A stretch of DNA of 64,000 nucleotides from Gavia stellata (Eukaryota; Chordata; Aves; Gaviiformes; Gaviidae), in contig NW_026776913.1 in the NCBI RefSeq assembly GCF_030936135.1, forward strand, positions 496,001 through 560,000. Reading direction: 5' to 3'. Shown here in pieces: positions 23,906-35,316 of this stretch. Position numbers and translations under genes: made by a program. The first letter of the stretch is position 1, and each line of letters begins with the position of its first letter. The notes under the pieces were generated by a model. It saw only the letters and a list, made by a program, of their open reading frames with translations. It searched no databases and was not told where the DNA came from.

Positions 23906-24140
23906 CCGTGTCAAGGGCTGTGAAGATTTCTCCTCCAGTGAGCTCACCTCTGTCCTCCCACCCCAGACTGCCTTTAACCTCTCTCTGCCTTGATCCTCTC
24001 CCCTCGGTGCCTGCAGGCAGTGCCCTCAGCCCTGCTGCGCTCTGCAGAGGAGCTGCTCCTGGGCAGAGCTGTCTCTCGGCAGTGATGCCCGCTTGCCATG
24101 AGCTCCCTCTGTCCCAGGAGCCCGGCACAGCCTCGCAGCA
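23906..24140 (-). promoter_or_regulatory. OR unit 3 upstream module and putative 5' noncoding exon (truncated)
   Basis: The inverted third copy of the upstream module. The donor reads ACG|GTAAGT on the minus strand with the exon edge at 23,906. Homology to the other modules stops near 24,140, so this copy lacks the distal half, including the sequence around 'ccccagggacccctgg'. The intron to the acceptor at 22,125 would be about 1.78 kb, the same as in unit 2. Confidence 0.5.
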
Positions 24141-24699
24141 GAGGACCATCTCAAGGGGTTTTAATGACCCCTCGGGTGGGTTTGGTGCCCAGTCCATGAA
24201 CCTCAGACAATGACAGGGAGTTGAAGAAACCTCTCAAGAAGTCAGTGTCTGATGCAATCTCCACTGTTTCTTGGAGTGTTAATGGGTCCCACAGAGGGAC
24301 ATTGCTGACAAAGCCTCCCCAGGGGCTGCTTAGAGCAGAAAACTCCAGGCAGTGATGACAGGTAGGCAAAGGCAATGTGAAGGAAGAGATTCTGAGTAAC
24401 CCTGGATGTGTTACCTAAAGGCAAAGGGCCAAGCTCTGACCCCCAGCCCCTGGGAAGGGAGATCCGGTCCCTCACACATTGCTCAGGGCTCTTCCTGGGG
24501 CGGTGTGATGTGGGGATGGGCAATGCCCAGGGCAGGACTACGGTAGGATACCTCCCAGGCTCCCAGGTGGGGAAGGGGAGGCAATGAGCCCCTAGTGCTG
24601 TAAGGACAAGGTGCTTCCTCATGGGTGTCAGTGGCAGAGACAACAGCCACAGCCGAGGAGGGAAAGAGCTGATCTCTCTTGGGGGCTTTTCTGACTTTC

Positions 24700-25400
24700 T
24701 CCATCCCTCTCTCATCTCCACCATTGGCTGTCCTGTGGTCTCCCACACCTGCACCTCTTTCTCTGCAGGCTGTAGACATCCACCCTGCTACCCCACCTGG
24801 CTCTCACCTGAGCATCTTCCTTTACTGATATCTCTCCATCCTTCCTCGTTGTCCCTTGCAACACAAAGCCTTGGGTTGATCCAGTCTCCCTCTGGGTGAC
24901 TTCTTACACCACAGCACTGCCCTTCGAGTGACATTTCTGTTTCCTCGTGTCCAGTCTGGACCTCTCCAGCTGCACTTTGTGCTATAAGTTCTTCCTCATG
25001 CTGTTTCCAACTACAAACAAAAGATTCCATCATCTCTTATACCACCTTTCCAGCAGTTTCAGGCTACTCCTATACTGCCCTGAGACTCTCTGCCACTGGG
25101 CCAAAGCTGCCCAGGTCCCTCAGCCGCCCCGCACATGTCATGTGCACCCGGTCCCAAACCCCATCTTGGCAGACCTGCACTCGACACTCTCTAGTTCCTC
25201 CTGACTTCTCCAAATTGGGGAGCCGCCCACTGGGACACACCCATTTGTGTGGAGCCACACCAGTGCTGAGTCAAGGGGGATGATCACTCAAGTTGTCTGG
25301 GTGGCCCACACTCCTCCTAACACAGCCCTACGTGCAGCTGCCCTTGTTCATAGGGACCATACGCTACTGGTTGTAGCACATCCCTCATAGTGCCTGTGGA
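24700..25400 (-). mobile_element. old CR1 fragment
   Basis: The plus strand reads as diverged antisense CR1: 3' UTR with 'tgtccagtctggacctctcc', then 'ccaggtccctcagccg' and 'accagtgctgagtcaa', then 'gtggcccacactcctcctaa'. It is homologous to the copy at 41,490-42,340 and extends further than either short relic. Old by its divergence. Confidence 0.6.
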
Positions 25401-25502
25401 GCAATGGCTTAGTAACAAGGGACACGATCTGATTCCCATGAGCAACCCAGTCTCTGATGAGAGGGAAGGCTCAGAGGAAACCGTTAACTGTCCTTGAAAG
25501 CC

Positions 25503-25774
25503 TGTTGTGATAAGAGACAGTGGAATGGTAAGCAAGAAGAAGGAGCTACATCCACGAAGAGGAGAAGTGCTCCTGTGCGTGCACAAGAGCACTGTACCAA
25601 TCACACTTGCCGTCTTGGCGCGTGAACAGAGGCTGTAAGCCAATCATACAACTGTTGCGGACGCGTGTTCTTGGCGTCTGTCTATATATGCTCTGTAAGC
25701 TTGAATAAAGGGGAGAACGACTATATTCATATTGAGATTCCATCGTTACTCTGGGTGGTTCTCCCTCTCCAACA
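25503..25774 (+). mobile_element. solo LTR of an avian endogenous retrovirus
   Basis: The unit is bounded by tgttg and caaca, with a TATA box (tatatatg near 25,683) and an AATAAA signal (near 25,705) in the order expected of U3, R and U5. No internal retroviral genes accompany it. A six-base target duplication is possible but imperfect (aaagcc/agtgcc), which would suggest an insertion that is not very recent. The remnant is a solo LTR fossil. Confidence 0.7.
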
Positions 25775-25874
25775 AGTGCCCAGGCCCTGCTCCTCAGCTG
25801 CTCACGTCCCAGCCTGTCCTGATGTATGGGGTTATTCTCCCCACGCCCCCCACCACTGCAGCTCGGATGCAGAA

Positions 25875-26382
25875 ATGTTGAACCATACGACTGTCACAGA
25901 GTTCCTTCTCTTGGGCTTCCCCTCCCTCCACCATCAGGAGCGCCTCATGGCAATCGCTCTCCTGGCTTCGTACCTGGTGATCTTAGGGACAAACCTGCTG
26001 ATCATTCCCTTGTTCTTGCTGAAAGAGACCTCCACAGTCCCACATACTTTTCCCTCTGTAACCTCTCCTGTTTGGAGGTTTTCATCACCATATCCATCAT
26101 ACCCAAAGCCGTAGGAAACTTGCTGATGGGCAGTAGAACCATGTCCTGCCCAGGCTGCTTAACTCAGTGCTACTTCTACTCCCTTCTGGGCTGCATCTTC
26201 ATGTATGTCCAGCCTTCAAGTCACCACATTTCCTGAAACAAGGCAGTGGCCCTTCTCAACACAGTGCCAACTCCTTTGATGAACCCTTTATTTTCAGCCT
26301 CAGGAATCAGCTGATGGAAGATGCTCTCAAGGCAGGTTTCAAGAGAAGTGGGATAATCTTCAGAAACCACTTTTCCACCTGA
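25875..26382 (+). pseudogene. olfactory receptor pseudogene, different subfamily
   Basis: The ATG at 25,875 opens MLNHTTVTEFLLLGFPSL, a typical OR amino terminus that is not of the family-14 type of the neighbours. TM1 follows (TNLLII). A frameshift near 26,030 moves the reading to the frame with DLHSPTYFSLCNLSCLEVF (TM2 region) and the start of TM3 (LTQCYF). TM3 to TM6 are then missing, and from about 26,270 the end of TM7 is seen (PFIFSLRNQLMEDALK). It is dead by frameshift and internal deletion. It begins 100 bases after the solo LTR. Confidence 0.75.
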
Positions 26383-26389
26383 GGAGAGG

Positions 26390-28060
26390 TGTTGTAAGTG
26401 GATTTTGAAAGGGGAGAGGGGTGGGGAGGGCAAACACATGGTTATGATGCATCTGCAGAAATGAGACCTCTCTTTCTTAGCAGTGTAAGATCTCCTTAAT
26501 CGAATATCACACCAGACTCTCTTCTGCAACACGTCATCATAAGACGACCCTACATAGCAATGCCTTTCAAATGACCTACAAGCACTTTACAAACGCTGGT
26601 GAATACCACAGTGGCATTTTCTAAGCGTGCAAACCAAGACAGAGAGCAACAAGCAGAGGACTTCATCCCTCCATGGCACACCCAATTCTCAACAAGCTTC
26701 ACCCTCGTCCGGTTCTCATGCAACTTCGCCTTGCTCCTAAATCTGGCTTCCTGATTATTTTGGTGGCAGATCTTTGCTGAACCTCTTAGTCTTTAGAAAA
26801 TGACAGAAAATAGGTGGAAAACAATGAAGAGAACAGTAACAGCTTGCTTTCTGGACCAAGTGGCACTTACATCTCTGTTAACCTCCTGATCAGAACAAAA
26901 ACATGCCTGAAATTCAGTCCAGTTGAACTGTTGAGAATGACCTCTCTTCTAATTTGGTCCCGAATCTAGAATATTGGTCAGGAATGTAGTTTTGAGTAAC
27001 AGTGCACCTGTCTCCAGATCACTCACGTTTGGTGAAAGAAATGTCCAGTCCTTGACACAATGCTCCCCGAGCCAATACTTCAGCTAATCCAGCACATTCA
27101 GTGGAATTAGCTTGTTCAGACATAGACTTTTATAACTTTAATGTCTAAAAAGATGAGTTCATTCTCTGGCCTCCTTTGATAGCGGGGAAGGATCAGCACT
27201 CTAGAAGGTGATATCATCTCCTCCTACAGTGGTCTTCAGGAGAACTGTACTTAGCATAGACTTGGCAGCTTAGTTTTCCCATAGGTAATGCCAAGTGCCC
27301 TGAGCCACATACCAGGCAACGCGTGGTCGTTTGCAGAAGAGATGGACTCTTGCTCAGCAGGGCCATCCTTTGAAGACATGAGGGTTACAATTGTTCCTTA
27401 AAGTCTCTCCAAAATTAAAAGGAAACCTCTCCTCTTCTCTAATCCCTGTCACTGTGTTGCCATTTAGTGCCAGTGGCTCTTGGCACAGTGGCAGCTATGA
27501 AGGGAGACCATGTGTCTTGGTACAGCCCTGTCCTGCCTGTCTTCTCATTCCAGCTCCTCTTTCCTTAGATACCCTTTGTGTGTCCTTGACACTGCTGAAC
27601 CCAGATACAGGCAGCGTGGTGGTCAGTGCAGTCAGAGCTGTGGGGCATAAGCTAATGGGCACTCACACACCTCAGTGGACAGGCAGAGGTTGGGGCAGAG
27701 TGTATGGGGCCAGGGTGCCAAGACATGTCCCTTATGTTCTCAACTCTCTTAATCTCTCGCTGTCTCTTTCTCCATCTTGCTCGTATCTTAGGGATCCATC
27801 TCAATCCCTCAGCTCTCTCACAGTTGTCTCTCAGCCATCTACATGGGATGTGATTTAGAGCGAGCAGTGAATCTGAGGCACCCTCCCCATGGAAGCACCT
27901 TCAGGAACAATGCACCCCAGTGTAGGTGGGGTGAATGACTGAGTAAAAGGGCTCCTCCATTCCAGGAGCTCTCTGGGCTGTCTAGGTGACTGCCTCGGCC
28001 ATCTCTAACTCGCTGTAAAGATATGAAGTTTGAGACAGGGAATCATCAGGGACTTGTGCC
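26390..28060. other. intergenic, nothing recognised
   Basis: No domain, RNA gene or clear repeat was recognised on either strand. The 155-codon frame at 27,391 has no features of a known protein. Confidence 0.5.
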
Positions 28061-28107
28061 AAATTGGGGAGCCACCCACTGGGACACACCCATGTGTGTG
28101 GAGCCTT

Positions 28108-28417
28108 CCCATTTGGGCTCACACTGGTATCCTACATCTGCACCAGAGCTGCAGTCCTGAGGATCCCAACCACCATGGGGAGGCAGAAGGCCTTCTCCAC
28201 CTGCTCCTCTCACCTCATCGTGGTGACTGTTTTCTATGGCACCCTCGTCCTTGTCTATATGACACCCAGGACAGCCTCCCTGAGGCAGCTCCATAAAGTC
28301 CTCTCCTTTTTCTACACCATCCTCACACTCCTGGTCAATCCACTCCTCTGCAGCCTGCGGAACAGGGAGGTCAAGGGGGCTCTTGTGGCCTGCATTGAGA
28401 GCTCATACATGTTGTGA
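28108..28417 (+). pseudogene. olfactory receptor fragment, TM5 to C-terminus
   Basis: The open frame encodes the last third of an OR: LTLVSYICT (end of TM5), VLRIPTTMGRQKAFSTCSSHL (TM6), and TLLVNPLLCSLRNREVKGAL (TM7). No amino-terminal part precedes it. Its left edge coincides with a 46-base stretch (28,061-28,106) that also occurs at 25,212-25,256. It is a different OR subfamily from the four intact genes. It cannot make a receptor as it stands. Confidence 0.75.
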
Positions 28418-28429
28418 TCCACCAGGAAT

Positions 28430-31400
28430 AAACAGGTGGTGTATCTCTTTTGATCAAGTGGGGACCACTCGTAAGTGCCTCTTTTGTGTACCAGGTATAT
28501 CTTTAGAAGTACAGAATCTTGGGATTGGTTGTGGAATGAGAAGCGGGAGAAGGGAATTTGTGTCTTAAAGAAATATAGGTCTGGTCTTGAAGAGTGTAAA
28601 AAACTTGCCTGGCTTTCTTCCTTCTTTAAAGCAAAGCCAGTTGTGATCCTGCAAGTGGGAGCTGTTGAAATGCCGGACCTGCCCAGGAGTGGGAGGAAAC
28701 TGACTCTAAGCATGCTGTTTTCTCTTCTGTCACCCAGCCAGGCTGAGGCGTGGCATTCCTGCATGTCTGGGATTCCTCCCGGCATCTCCCTATTGGCAGG
28801 GAGAAGTGGGCAGCTGAATGAAGCCCTTCCACTGGACATGTCTAAATCCAACTCGGTGAATCCCATCCCTCTTGTTCTCTGGGCTTCCTAGCAGAGGACA
28901 ACTGTGAAAGCTAGTCTGATAGGGTCAGCTCCTCTGAAAAAAAAAAAAGTAGATCCTTGCGCAGAGGAAAGATGCACAAGTTGGGTCTCAGTTTCCCCAT
29001 CTTTTAACACAGAAATCATTACTTCCCCCTTCTTTCCTTCTCATATTCTGACTCCCTTCCAACAAGGTAATTACTTATTTGTGTCCCACTGTCTGACTTA
29101 GGTATTGCAAACCGAGTCCTCCTGTTTTCTTCTTTCTTGCAAAAGAGAGCAAGGTCAGCTCATGGGGCATGATTGAGCGCAGACACCCCCAGCAGCAGGC
29201 TCTCCCCATTTCCTAGGCTGAGGCAAGCGCACAAGGTGGGAATGTCTCCATCATCTCTGATTTGCGCAAGGGCCTTCAGCCCTGACATACTCCCACAACA
29301 CACTTGTTCCTCCTCCACCCACAGACAGAAATTCCTTCCCACTTCCAGGCTCAGGTCTTGGTTGCAAGAATTTGCTGCACTTCAGAAGAGGCCTTGAGCT
29401 TCTTGGCTCTTCTTGGTGCTTAAGGCAATCTTCCGGGCTCCCTCCAGATTTCATGGGGGGACTTCTTGTCTCTAACAAGGACTTTATGACAAGTTTTTAT
29501 GAAATGTTTGTTCTTCTGTCATTCCTGTGTGTGGGAAGAGTAGACACAGAGAAGGAAGAGATACACCAAAAGGGATGCGAGTGAAGTGCCAGTAAGAACC
29601 AGGTGAGCTCCCCCCATGCCTGTGGCTTCCTGGCAAGGAGTCTGTCCTGAGAAGGGGAACCAGCCTCTACCCCACTCTGGAGTGGGGAATGAGCAGCGCT
29701 CGTGCCTCCTGGGGGACACAAAAGATGACTTTTCAAGGGCACCTTTCCTCTGAACTGCTGTAGATTTGTCCTTGAGGATGAGGTATAATGGCCAGCACTG
29801 CAAATACTGATCTATCTGGTGTTGCCCAGAGCGGCCACCAGAGATGCAAACTGCTATGTTGCAGATATTTATATTTAGGCAGATTAATGTTGGGGTTTGG
29901 TTTTGCTTTGGTTCTTCTTCTTCTTTAGATACTGATACTCTTAGGGAAATCACAAAAGCACCTGAAAGATTATTGAAGGTTTCCTCAGAGAAGCCCCAGC
30001 AGATTAGCATCTCAAGCAATGGGATGCCAGAAGACAAGGGAAGGATGGTTTGGGCACTGCCCTGGGATTTGGGAAACGGAAATGAGTTCTCCTCTCCTTG
30101 ACACCCTGCCCTTTTCAGTGAGGGCTGTGAATAACTCTGCCAACTAGGTCGGAACGCACAGTCATGTCAGGGAACTTCTGTCTAACTGCAGCCAACGTGG
30201 TCCTGACAGCTCAGGCGTTGAGTTTCCGTTGGAGTCCAAACCACGACAATTCACACTGCCTCCGTCTTCACTATGACACTGGGTGTTGTGTGACACAACT
30301 GTCCTGGATCTCCAGGCAGGATGGGCAAAAGTTTGATACCTGAACGGGAACTCTTCCTCTTCCTGGAAATGTCAATGTCACAGGCTCGAGCCAAGAGGCC
30401 CAAGAAACAAAACTTCCCAGAGGGTCAATTCATGAAAACATCCCCCAGGCTGTGGGACTTGCTCTTGACTGACAGAGAATTTGTCAGTGTAGACAAATTT
30501 GTGAGTCTTCACCTAATTTTCCCTCTCTTTGTAACTTGGCTCTCAGCATTTCTGTATTGAATCTGCTTTGCCGCTTTGAAAATGTCTTTGAGAAACTAGC
30601 TCAGGATATTTTTATTATCTTTTTTTAGCCCAAATGAATATGCAGCATTGAAGTGGGTTTCCATATATGGAGCAGTTTTGCACAAAGTCTGCTCAAAGAG
30701 GAGAAATATCTCAGCCTGCAGTGGGAAAAGAGTGAAGCTGTGGAGGATAAATGTGCTGCTTCAGACAATATGTGGTATGCATGCAAGAGAAAATGTTGCA
30801 AAGGTGAATGGGCATGAAAGAAATGGAAAACTGCCCATCCAATGGAGCTCTGCAAGAGGAGGATGGAGCCGTACATAACATGGCATGATCCAAGTGGGAT
30901 CAGCATGGAGAGAAGACATTTGTAGGGAATGGAGTTGCAATGGAGTACCTTGACGTCACCCAGCTGGAAAAGAGAGATTGGACAGTGTGCTGAAGTGACG
31001 GGCAGAAGTGTCCTGGGCTAAAAGACCTTGGCTAAGAGAAGGTTGGAGGGATTTGGGTTGCAGAGGTTTGAGGTCGTCCTTTCAAGATCTAATCAGGCTG
31101 AGCTTTGGAGACAAGTAAAAATAAGGAAGCTCTCAAGGATGTTTTGCCATTTGTTGTACTATCTTTGCTCTCTCTTATCATTTAAAGATACAGTATTGCC
31201 CTTAAGTAATCCATGCTCCATATCTTTTTTCTCTGCTTTTTTGAGGAGGGGGAGGTGGAAGAGAAGAATAGTTTCTTTTTTAACCAAAGGCAGCCAAAGG
31301 GCAGATCCCAGGTTAGCGAAAAGGTACAAAGGAAGGCAGAATTTTGATGTGGTGTACACTGGCACAAGAGGATTACCTGCATTTCCATTCTCTGAAGCCC

Positions 31401-31720
31401 TAACTGGGCGGCAGAGAGCCTGGAAGCGCAGAGCTCCCTTCATCTGCCCTGCATTTCAGCATGTAAAATGAAGCTAACCTAGTCATAAAGTTGGTTTTGA
31501 TTCTCTTCACAGCCTAAGGCACAGCATGGGGCAGGAGACAGGCAGGACACCTAAAGAGGACTCACACTTCTCTGCAAAAAAGTTTAGGTGCTTGCGGGAA
31601 CCTCAGGAGGCATGGCATACCGATTCCAGGGTTCAACGACCTGGTCAAATGCCTTGTTTCCTTCTCTGTAATGGTGGCATCGATTCGTGGCACTTGTTTG
31701 CGGACTCTGTACAAGGATCA
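28430..31720. other. intergenic, nothing recognised
   Basis: About 3.3 kb with no gene, RNA or well-defined repeat that I can support. Short frames here (147 codons at most) have no recognisable content. There are small T-rich and A-rich runs, for example near 28,940. Confidence 0.5.
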
Positions 31721-31727
31721 TAGAAAC

Positions 31728-32108
31728 ATCAATTCATAGAATGGTTTAGGTTGGAAAAGACCTTTAAGATCATCAAGTCCAACCATAAACATAACCCTGC
31801 TAAGTCCACCACTAAACCATGTCCCTAAGCGCCTCATCCACACGTCTTTTAAAAACCTCCAGCGATGGTGACTCAACCACCTCCCGGGGCAGCCTGTTCC
31901 ACTGTCTGACAACCTTTTCAGTGAAGAAATTTTTCCTAATATCCGCTCTAAGCATCCCCTGGCACAACTTGTGGCTGTTTCCTCTTCTCCTATCACTTGT
32001 TACTTGGGAGAAGAGACCAGCACGCACCTCTCTACAGGGGGACAATCACTTCCCTAGTCCGGCCGGCCACACTGTTTCTGATACAAGCCAGGATGCTGTT
32101 GGCCGTCA
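31728..32108 (-). mobile_element. CR1 LINE, truncated with internal deletion
   Basis: On the plus strand it opens 'tcatagaatggtttagg' and 'gaccatgtccc'-like antisense 3' UTR, runs through 'gaagaaatttttcctaata' and 'gggagaagagacc', then skips to 'ccggccacactgtttctga' of the connector region. It ends near 32,108. Confidence 0.85.
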
Positions 32109-32109
32109 T

Positions 32110-32910
32110 AGCAATGTTGGCCAACAGATGAATGTTTCTTTTCCATAGGTATTCAGAGAGATCCTTCTTGTGCTCGGAAGAGGCTGTCCTGCAAGGCCTA
32201 TCAATTTTCCTGAGCTCCTTCGCCCTTCAGAGCTGCTTCCCACGGCACCACCTGGATCAGTCTTCGCCTCTGGAGTCCACCAGCCTGTGCTCTGCTGCTG
32301 GCCTTCCTTTGACACCTGGGACCCCACTATTTCCTTGTTTGCCAGTACCGCCTCCAGGTGAGCATCCCCCTTGTTGTCCCTACCTGGCAGCTCTGTTCGG
32401 AACTTGTCCCAGGAGCCTCCAGGCTGCCGGCATCCTGTCGCTTTGCCTGGCCAGGGAATGCCAGGGCACTTACAGTCCCCCACAGGAACCTGCTCCTTAA
32501 CCTGGAGACTTCCTCGGCTTGCTGAGAGAGGACTATTGCTGTTTCCTCTCCCTGACCAGGTAGGATATGACTGCCGAGACCATGTCACCCTTACTGATTT
32601 CTCTTCTCATCCTCACTCACAGAAGCTGGCCCAACCTGTTGCCCATCTCATAGAGGAGCTCCATATATCCTAGTTGCTCCTTCACACAGGGTGCTTCCCC
32701 CCAATTCTTGTCCTCCCTGTCACCTTCTCCATCAGAGCCTGTATCCCTCCACTGCAGCACCCCAGCTCAGCAAGCTGTGCCACCACTTCTCATTTAATCC
32801 CAAACCATCACAGTAGAGTGACAAGTCCTGGGGCTTCAGCTCCTCCTGCCTGTGCTCCAGCTCCCCCTGGCCATGCACATTTGGGCTGCAGCACCTCAGC
32901 TGTGGCACCG
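32110..32910 (-). mobile_element. probable ancient CR1 endonuclease-region fragment
   Basis: From about 32,540 the plus strand resembles diverged antisense CR1 endonuclease sequence: 'gagaccatgtcacccttac', 'gaggagctccatatatcct', 'agttgctccttcacac'. The left half is less clear. Assignment is tentative. Confidence 0.4.
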
Positions 32911-33539
32911 GGGTGGAGCGCAGACTTCTCACAGGGAAACCTGATCACTGATCCTGACCAGAAGACCATTGTGAATCGAAGAGTTAGTGCTGTGCTGCGC
33001 TGTGCTGCGTGTACAGCGTGGCCTCCACACCTGTACTGTGCTGCAGAGATCCCTTGGGCACAGGACAACCTCAGCAGCTCCTTGTCACAGTGCAGCCTGC
33101 GGGCAGCTCCACTCGGTACCGGCCATCACGGCACCTGCATGGCCTTGTCTCTGTCTGACAATGCAGCAGGAAGGTCTCCTGAGAACATCATTTCTGACTG
33201 ACTGTGGAGAAGAGGAATAGAGTCATTTCCTCCTAAGAGTATACAGTAAGAGTTTGATTGACCAAAACAGGAGAATCTCTTCTCTGGACAGGCTCTGCAT
33301 GGCGTGCAGCACATGGCTGGGAGTCCCATTCGATGCTACACCACCTAGGCATCCCACCACCTAACTGGATCAAAGATTACCTATATTATTCTCTCCTTAT
33401 AATCCTCGACCTAACTGCATTTTAAATGATACTTCACAGTGTCTGCGTACCTTCCTTACTGGGATCATCATGGACCAGGATCTACTGGTGAAGAACTCTC
33501 CCAGCACACTTGGATGCAGCCCCTACAGTCCAATGGACT
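32911..33539. other. intergenic, nothing recognised
   Basis: A short imperfect direct repeat, 'gtgctgcgctgtgctgcgtg', lies near 32,990. Otherwise nothing can be supported. Confidence 0.4.
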
Positions 33540-33860
33540 GGTAGGTGTGCAGTTTGCTCAGGTAACCCCTGGCTTCATCCCCATTCACAGCTGGTTGTTC
33601 TCCTCCAGAGCCCTGCCTCAAAGCACAAAGGCCTGGGAGACCTTTAATGGTGGAAACTGAGGCAAAGGGGACACAGAGCATCTCAGATCCATCTACACCT
33701 ACTCTTACTAAACTTAGCAGTGGTCCACAATCTCTCTGTCTCTTCCTTAAGTTTCCTGAAGTAGCAACAGCTCATCTTGGTGCCCTTGAATTCCCTTTTG
33801 AGTGTCAATTGAGTTTTGATATGGACCATTGCTGTGCTTGGAGGATGCGGTCCATGAAGA
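33540..33860 (-). repeat. old CR1 fragment at start of OR unit 4
   Basis: Nearly identical to the window start (33,583 corresponds to 1) and diverged from 8,840-9,180. It marks the left side of OR unit 4. Confidence 0.4.
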
Positions 33861-34876
33861 CAAGAAGTGTGCAGGCACACTGAGAAAAGGATTGTTCTGT
33901 TCTGGGACTGTATCATCAAGGGAGTGAGTACAGATCCCTGTGTGATGCTTTGTGTTCACGCAATGCCTGCAGCTATTGGGCAGAGAAGGGGCAGACGTTG
34001 CCTCTCTTATGACATCTGATGACCGATGCCTCTGAGTGATGGCAACATTCAATGGCACACAGCCACCAAATTGCATTGTCTGTAATGCCGCCTGCAGTGT
34101 CTTGTCACACACCCACCCTGAATGGGAATTGCTTTCCTGTTGGTCCTGTGATTTTCTTGCCAGCCCTGGCATCTCATGTAGCTCTGTGGGCCTGGATTTC
34201 AACATTACATTGAGCAGCTGCGTTGAATTCTGTACCACAATTTGGGGATGAACACGAGACAGCTGCCAATACAGTCAGTGAAGATCTAGTAAACCCAACA
34301 CCTGGAGGAGAGGAAGAAAGAGACTGAGCTCTCCCTATGGCATAAGACTCCATTCCATCCTATGAATATCTCTATAGGCTGACCTGAACATAACGAGTAG
34401 GGACAGGTTCAGTTGCCCTTAATTTGGGCAGCAGCTGTCCTTTCAGTTGGCCAAAGGAAATTCCCAAGAGCTTCCAAGAAGATGCCCCAGATGTTGGCCT
34501 GTCTCTACATCAGCCTGCACGTACCTTCAATCTGTCTCTATTACCGGCACATATCTTTGACCACCTCTGGCACCTCAGGTGTCACCAGACAACTGCATCT
34601 GAACAGCTCACTCCTGGCCTCCAGCTCCATTAATTACCATGGGAGCTGAGAGCAGGAGCTCACATGCAGGTGCCTATTGTGTGTCCACCTGAAGGGGGGC
34701 AGGAGGAATCCCACCTGCTGTGGGTCTGTGGTGTGCATGGGAGGGAGCTGAGTGCCCTTCCAGCCCCAGCACTCCAAACCCAGGATGAGATGCCTTGTCG
34801 GGCTCAGCTGCATCCCTTCCCTCAGCAGGGGTAAAGGAGATCCCTGCCTGTCCCTGTCTGGCTGTCCTGTCTAAAG
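33861..34876. other. upstream flank of OR unit 4, no gene seen
   Basis: Almost base for base the same as 291-1,289, so units 1 and 4 arose from a recent copying event or have been homogenised. No coding content is supported. Confidence 0.5.
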
Positions 34877-35316
34877 ATGGGCCAAGAAAAGGTGATATTT
34901 AGGCGTGACTCTGTCTCTCAGCAGGGAAATTACAGTGCTGGAAAGAAGTGTCTCTCCCCAGCTGCGGGAGGGAACCTCAGTGATTGCTCCAGCCTGTTTC
35001 ACAGCAGGTTCCCCTGGAGCCCCAGGGACCCCTGGGGGGAGCCCCGAGGGGGCAGAGAAAGTGCCGCCTTGGGCTGCTCCTCTGCTGCTGAGCTGGGCCG
35101 GGCTCCTGGGATGGAGGGAGCTCACGGCAAGCGGGCAGCGCTGAGGAGAGACAGCTCTGCCCAGGAGCAGCTCCTCTGCAGAGCGCAGCAGGGCTGAGGG
35201 CACTGCCTGCAGGCACCGAGGGGAAGAGAAGCGAGGCAAGGAGAGATTAAAGCCAGTCTGGAATGGGAGGATGCTGAGAGCTCACTTGGAAAGATGTTTT
35301 CACAGCCCTTGACACG
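34877..35316 (+). promoter_or_regulatory. OR unit 4 upstream module and putative 5' noncoding exon
   Basis: Fourth copy of the module; the donor is ACG|GTAAGT with GT at 35,317. After the donor the sequence departs from units 1 to 3, so the intron differs while the donor is kept. The acceptor is the cag ending at 36,561, giving an intron of about 1.25 kb. Confidence 0.5.

Noticed and set aside
24621-24899. Frames in 24,600-25,260 with similar frames at 41,440-41,690 as a conserved gene pair
   Set aside because: The similarity is at DNA level and reflects two antisense copies of old CR1 3' sequence.
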